Of a stretch of DNA of 24,823 bases, positions 21,429-24,823 are shown piece by piece (the stretch's first letter is position 1; each line of letters begins with the position of its first letter). The notes under the pieces were generated by a model. That model searched no databases. It was not told the origin of the DNA and saw only the letters and a program-made list of their open reading frames with translations. A program made the position numbers and the translations under genes. The DNA is from CAYORM01 sp964406375 (GTDB taxonomy: Bacteria > Pseudomonadota > Alphaproteobacteria > DSM-16000 > Inquilinaceae): assembly GCA_964406375.1 (NCBI GenBank), contig CAYORM010000041.1, positions 1 to 24,823 on the forward strand. Direction: 5' to 3'.

Positions 21429-22919
21429 TCACGCGGGCGGGGCAGGATTGCGGGCGGATTGCGGCATTGTGGTGTCATCGGCCGCGGGTGAGAGGCCGGC
21501 CGGTGGCGGCGGGTCGGCGCGGCTCGCGGGAGCGTCAGCCCCGGCCGCCGGCTCGGTCTCGGCCGGGCCGGTGGCATACCAGTCGATGCGACGGGTCGCG
21601 TACATCACCGCGCTGAGCGCCAGGAAGAGGCCGACCGAGCCGATCAGCAGCGCGAGATCCTCGAGCTGCAGCAGGACGTAGAGCGCGGCGTAGAGGGCGG
21701 CGAGCAGGAGGCCGAGCCCGAGCGCCCGCGACCAGCGCCCGAGTACCGGACGGCAGTAGAGCACGAGCTGGACCACGACAGCCGCCGCGCCGAGCGCATA
21801 GGCGCCGGCGAAGCCCATCTGTTCGGCGAAGGACAGCAGCAGCAGATAGAACAGGCAGAGCGACAGGCCGACCAGCGCGTACTGCACCACATGGATGCGC
21901 ATGCGGCCGACCGTCTCGAACAGGAACAGCACGACGAAGGTGAAGGCGACGAACAGCACGCCGTATTTGGCGGCGCGCTCGGTCTGCTGATAGCCGTCGA
22001 CCGGCTGGTAGAAGGAGACGCCGAAGGCCGAGGTCGGCATGGTCGCGAGATAGGCGTCGTATCCATCGCCCCCCGACCAGCTCTGCGGGTAGCCGCGGCC
22101 GAAATAGGACAGCTCCCACTCGGCGGTGAACCCGTCCGCCCCGACCTCGGAGCGGATCGGCAGGAAGGCACCCTCGAAGCTCGGATGTGGCCAGGCGGCA
22201 CTCACCGCGACCGCGTTCTCCCGCCCGAGCGGCAGGAAGGAGAGCGCCCCCGAGCCGTTGAGCGAGAGGTCGGTGGCGAAGGCGAGCGTCTGGCCCGCCT
22301 GCACTTCGGCAAGACCGCTGATGCGCGCCGTCATGCCGCCGCCGATCGTGGCGCCCAGCGCACCAGGGCCGCCGGGCGTGAAGGGGATGTCCTCGCGGCC
22401 GTCCCAATAGAGCGACACCCCCTCACGGATGCTGCGGGGATCGGCCACACCGACATAGATGAATGCCTCGGTCCAGTTCACCGCGGCCCCCACACCGGTG
22501 AGATCGGTGGGGTCGGGCATGACGAAGACACCGTCGATCGACAGATTGACGGTATAGACCACCGCCTCGAAGATTCCGATGCGTCGTGTCTCGGGCGAGA
22601 CCACGGCGCGGACCCGGTAGGTGTCCGGCAGGACATAGGCCCAGCGCTGGACGAGGCGCGCCCCGCCCTCGGCCTCCTCATCCATCATGCGGATCCGGTA
22701 GGGGATGACGAGGATCGGCCCCGAGACACGCTGCGGCCCGCCCCAGCCTTCACCGATGCGCGCCACCACCTCGTCATGCCGCGCCTCGCGCTCGCCGATG
22801 ATGTCCCAGACGAGGAAAAGTGGGATGAGCAGCACGAGACCGAGCAGCGCGATCAGCGCGACCTTGGCGGCGGCCGACGCACCGGGACGGCGGGGCTGAA
22901 GGGGCACCTGCAGGGTCAT
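21429..22919 (-). CDS. creD: CreD-family inner-membrane protein
   Basis: A 496-residue membrane protein of the CreD (Cet) family; in enterobacteria it belongs to the CreBC regulon and affects colicin E2 tolerance and envelope integrity, but its biochemical role is unknown. Topology: one N-terminal membrane helix (about 19-39), a large periplasmic domain (40-315) with GGPQRVSGPILVIPY, then five helices (about 318-337, 345-364, 369-388, 398-417, 420-440), and a Pro/Ala-rich cytoplasmic tail. The segment RMRIHVVQYALVGLSLCLFY and the following FAEQMGF are family hallmarks. An AGGAG site 5 bases before the ATG fixes the start. No creB, creC or creA gene is in the window, so its control is unknown. 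It ends in a strong terminator. Confidence 0.9.
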   Translation of the reverse strand: MTLQVPLQPRRPGASAAAKVALIALLGLVLLIPLFLVWDIIGEREARHDEVVARIGEGWGGPQRVSGPILVIPYRIRMMDEEAEGGARLVQRWAYVLPDTYRVRAVVSPETRRIGIFEAVVYTVNLSIDGVFVMPDPTDLTGVGAAVNWTEAFIYVGVADPRSIREGVSLYWDGREDIPFTPGGPGALGATIGGGMTARISGLAEVQAGQTLAFATDLSLNGSGALSFLPLGRENAVAVSAAWPHPSFEGAFLPIRSEVGADGFTAEWELSYFGRGYPQSWSGGDGYDAYLATMPTSAFGVSFYQPVDGYQQTERAAKYGVLFVAFTFVVLFLFETVGRMRIHVVQYALVGLSLCLFYLLLLSFAEQMGFAGAYALGAAAVVVQLVLYCRPVLGRWSRALGLGLLLAALYAALYVLLQLEDLALLIGSVGLFLALSAVMYATRRIDWYATGPAETEPAAGADAPASRADPPPPAGLSPAADDTTMPQSARNPAPPA

Positions 22920-22924
22920 GGTGT

Positions 22925-22929
22925 CTCCT
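22925..22929 (-). promoter_or_regulatory. Ribosome binding site of the creD-like gene
   Basis: AGGAG on the minus strand, 5 bases before the ATG at 22919; one of the best sites in the window and decisive for this start. Confidence 0.65.
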
Positions 22930-23042
22930 GAACCTGGCCGCGGCGGTCACCGGGCTGCAGCGCCGTCTCTAGCCGTGGATTGCGGCGAGCATCGGACCAG
23001 GAGACGGCGGCAGCCGAGCGCAGAGCCGGAAAGCCGGCGGCG

Positions 23043-24131
23043 TCATCCGGACCCGGGCATCGCAACCGCGAAGGCGAGGAAGGTGGTGGTCTGCGCGGGC
23101 GGGCCGAAATTGTCGTCGGAGACGAGCACCAGGCTGCGACGTCCGTCGGGGAGCTCAGGCCCCCAGCCCATTCCCTCGTAATTGGCCAACGGGACGCCCA
23201 TGGCGCGGAAATCCGCGACGAGCCGCTTCTCGGCCGGCGCCCAGCCCCCCGCCGCCAACGAGTCGAGCCCCGATACGTCGGTCGCACGGGTGAGATCGGC
23301 GGCGTAGATCCGGATCGTGTTGCCCCGCCCCTCGGAGTAACCGCGCTCCAGCACGAGCAGCGTGTCCGCGTCGAGCGTCAGGATGTCCGACACCCCGTGA
23401 TCGGCCCAGCCGCCGAGCGGCTCGGGCGCCAGCGCGATCGCGTCGGTGACGTAGCCGACCTCGCGCACCACCTCGCCGGAGGCGAGATCGATCGACAGGA
23501 TCCGGACAGCGGCGACCGTCGTCAGCCCCGCGGGCGGCCCGTCCTCGATCAGCGGTGCCTCGAGCGCGGCATGCAGCGTCGCGCCGTCGGGGGAGAGCGC
23601 CAGCCCCTCGACGTTCGCATTGTAACGCGGCCCGGATGAAGGGGGATCAGGCAGATAGCGCGGCGGCAGCGCGAACTGGCGGCGCAACGCGCCGTCGCGG
23701 CCGCTCTCCGCCAGGAACGGTGGCATGCCGGTCTGCACGGCCCCCTCACTGCTCCAGACGATCCCGCCGGGCAAAAGGCGGATCGCCTCGGGATCGACCG
23801 TCAGCGGCGCGAAGGGCGCGCCGTCCGGATCGAGCAGCGTCACCTGATCAGCCACCTGCACGTCGTGGAAGCCGTCCAGGTCATAATCGAGCTCGATCCG
23901 GTAGAAACGCCCCGGACCATGGAAGACCGGGTCGTCGGTGATCACGAACCACGCCCCGCTTTCGGGATCATAATCGAGGCCGGACAACCCGCCGACCGGC
24001 ACACCGTCGAGGCTCGTAACCCCGGGCAGCACGAAGGCACCGAGCAGCTCGAGGGCCGGCAACTCCTGCGCCAGCGCCGGCGCCGCCACGCCCACCGAAA
24101 GACAAGCTGCCAGGACCGCGCGTCGCATCAT
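23043..24131 (-). CDS. Secreted protein with phytase-like esterase domain (PF13449 type)
   Basis: A 362-residue exported protein of the 'esterase-like activity of phytase' family, probably a beta-propeller; the enzymatic role of most members is unproven. Residues 1-21 form a signal peptide (MMRRAVLAACLSVGVAAPALA, cleavage before QEL). Family landmarks are VGGLSGLDYDPESGAWFVITDDP near the start of the mature part, NVEGLALSPDGATLHAALEAPL in the middle and NYEGMGWGPELPDGRRSLVLVSDDNF near the end, the last two with acidic residues that may bind calcium. A GGGGAGA site precedes the start, where two ATG codons stand side by side. It is 123 bases upstream of the creD-like gene on the same strand, so co-transcription is possible but not certain. 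Phytase activity should not be assumed. Confidence 0.85.
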   Translation of the reverse strand: MMRRAVLAACLSVGVAAPALAQELPALELLGAFVLPGVTSLDGVPVGGLSGLDYDPESGAWFVITDDPVFHGPGRFYRIELDYDLDGFHDVQVADQVTLLDPDGAPFAPLTVDPEAIRLLPGGIVWSSEGAVQTGMPPFLAESGRDGALRRQFALPPRYLPDPPSSGPRYNANVEGLALSPDGATLHAALEAPLIEDGPPAGLTTVAAVRILSIDLASGEVVREVGYVTDAIALAPEPLGGWADHGVSDILTLDADTLLVLERGYSEGRGNTIRIYAADLTRATDVSGLDSLAAGGWAPAEKRLVADFRAMGVPLANYEGMGWGPELPDGRRSLVLVSDDNFGPPAQTTTFLAFAVAMPGSG

Positions 24132-24220
24132 CGATTCTCCCCGCTGTCAGGCCCCACAGGGTAGCGCAATGCGGCCCGTTTCGTCGTCTCCGCCCGCCGC
24201 GCGCCAGGCCGCCCACGACC

Positions 24221-24256
24221 GTTCAGTTTGAACGCCTGCACGCAAAGCGCTACATG
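24221..24256 (+). promoter_or_regulatory. Candidate acnA promoter with a small dyad
   Basis: TTGAAC (24228-24233), exactly 17 bases, then TACATG (24251-24256), 62 bases before the GTG at 24319. The -35 box lies in the perfect dyad GTTCA-GTT-TGAAC (24221-24233), so a regulator bound there would block it. The -10 match is weak. It is the best pair in the 187-base divergent gap 24132-24318. Confidence 0.4.
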
Positions 24257-24305
24257 AGATACGGCCCCGGGCCGCCCCGCAGCCGCCCATTTCCGACCGC
24301 CGTTT

Positions 24306-24310
24306 CAGGA
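24306..24310 (+). promoter_or_regulatory. Ribosome binding site for the GTG start of acnA
   Basis: CAGGA ends 8 bases before the GTG at 24319, supporting that codon as the start; the conserved aconitase N-terminus begins right after it. Confidence 0.55.
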
Positions 24311-24318
24311 ATCCCGCC

Positions 24319-24823
24319 GTGACCGTCACCGGACATGACACGCTGAAGACCCGCCGCAGCCTCACCGTCGATGGGAAGACCTACGACTACTTCAGCCTGG
24401 AGGCGGCGCAAGCGGCGCTCGGCGACGTGTCGCGTCTTCCCTATTCGCTGAAAGTGCTGCTGGAGAACCTGCTGCGCTACGAGGACGGCCGGTCGGTGAC
24501 GGTCGATGATGTGAAGGCGATGGCGGGCTGGCTCGCCGAGCGGCGCTCGGACCGTGAGATCGCCTACCGTCCGGCGCGCGTGCTGATGCAGGATTTCACC
24601 GGCGTGCCGGCGGTCGTCGATCTCGCCGCGATGCGCCAGGCGATGGTGAAGCTTGGCGGCGACCCGCAGCGCATCAATCCGCTGTCGGCCGTCGATCTCG
24701 TGATCGACCATTCGGTCATGGTCGACGCCTATGGCACGCCCACCGCCTTCCAGCGCAATGTCGAGCTGGAGTTCGAGCGCAATCAGGAGCGCTACGCCTT
24801 CCTGCGCTGGGGCCAGACCGCGT
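24319..24823 (+). CDS. acnA: Aconitate hydratase AcnA, N-terminal part (3' end outside window)
   Basis: Aconitase interconverts citrate and isocitrate in the TCA cycle with a 4Fe-4S cluster. The first 168 codons are present. Read from the GTG at 24319 the protein begins (M)TVTGHDTLKTRRSLTVDGK and continues with SRLPYSLKVLLENLLR, RPARVLMQDFTGVPAVVDLA, INPLSAVDLVIDHSVMVD and ERNQERYAFLRWGQ, all characteristic of the AcnA/IRP group (AcnB differs). The cluster cysteines lie further downstream and are not visible. The frame stays open to the window edge. The gene diverges from the phytase-like gene. Confidence 0.96.
   Translation, partial: MTVTGHDTLKTRRSLTVDGKTYDYFSLEAAQAALGDVSRLPYSLKVLLENLLRYEDGRSVTVDDVKAMAGWLAERRSDREIAYRPARVLMQDFTGVPAVVDLAAMRQAMVKLGGDPQRINPLSAVDLVIDHSVMVDAYGTPTAFQRNVELEFERNQERYAFLRWGQTA

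Noticed and set aside
20097..21491. 464-codon open frame on the plus strand opposite the mltB-like gene
   Set aside because: It covers a clear lipoprotein transglycosylase and runs through the terminator of the creD-like gene; composition is that of an antisense shadow.
22920..23042. Small GCCGG / CCGGC hairpin just after the phytase-like gene as a terminator
   Set aside because: A five-base stem with no T-run; too weak to call.
23043..24131. Naming this gene a phytase
   Set aside because: Only the domain family name refers to phytase; no phytase catalytic motif was seen and activity of such proteins is mostly unproven.

Overview
The window is about 25 kb of very GC-rich, densely packed, mostly core chromosomal DNA from an alphaproteobacterium. 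The gene order hslU-hslV diverging from hisB-hisH-hisA-hisF-hisE-hinT, the argJ-GNAT-mutT block, and the NDUFAF5-like methyltransferase diverging from comF, with grxC and a nitrilase-type amidase further along, are all familiar in Rhodospirillales and their relatives. That lineage is inferred from gene order and protein motifs only. I saw no tRNA, rRNA, CRISPR array, insertion sequence, integrase or phage gene. No stretch longer than about 225 bases lacks a gene.

Layout. (a) 1-491: the 3' end of cobT (aerobic cobaltochelatase). (b) 659-3823 (+): a secreted parvulin-type prolyl isomerase, argJ, a GNAT acetyltransferase and mutT, tightly spaced. (c) 3820-4767 (-): an NDUFAF5/BioC-like methyltransferase whose stop codon overlaps that of mutT. 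(d) 4839-9127 (+): comF, a phosphotransacetylase, an acetate-kinase-family gene, grxC and a carbon-nitrogen hydrolase. The pta-ackA pair sits inside what is otherwise a housekeeping run. (e) 9087-13029 (-): a four-gene run of family III CoA-transferase, a solute-binding-protein-like protein without a signal peptide, a Gfo/Idh/MocA oxidoreductase and a DUF3293-type protein that has no ATG, GTG or TTG start. A MaoC hydratase (13157-13603, +) diverges from it. This is the accessory-looking part of the window and the best candidate for an undescribed pathway. (f) 13694-14122 (+): a small lipoprotein of unknown function behind an unusually structured leader. (g) 14154-16042 (-): hslVU with a candidate heat-shock promoter. 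(h) 16228-19922 (+): hisBHAFE-hinT, the middle of histidine biosynthesis. (i) 19941-24131 (-): an MltB-type lytic transglycosylase lipoprotein, a CreD-family membrane protein followed by a clear intrinsic terminator, and a secreted phytase-like esterase-domain protein. (j) 24319 to the end (+): the first 168 codons of acnA (aconitase), starting with GTG.

How the genes work together. The his genes form one translationally coupled operon (ATGA overlaps at hisA/hisF and hisF/hisE, and an 11-base overlap at hisE/hinT). HslV and HslU form one protease. GrxC and the Nit-type amidase both concern glutathione. Pta and AckA together interconvert acyl-CoA, acyl-phosphate and acid plus ATP. The CoA-transferase and MaoC hydratase suggest activation and hydration of an organic acid as its CoA thioester; how the solute-binding-like protein and the sugar-type oxidoreductase fit is unknown. 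Several long antisense reading frames (up to 830 codons) are by-products of GC-rich coding and were left out.
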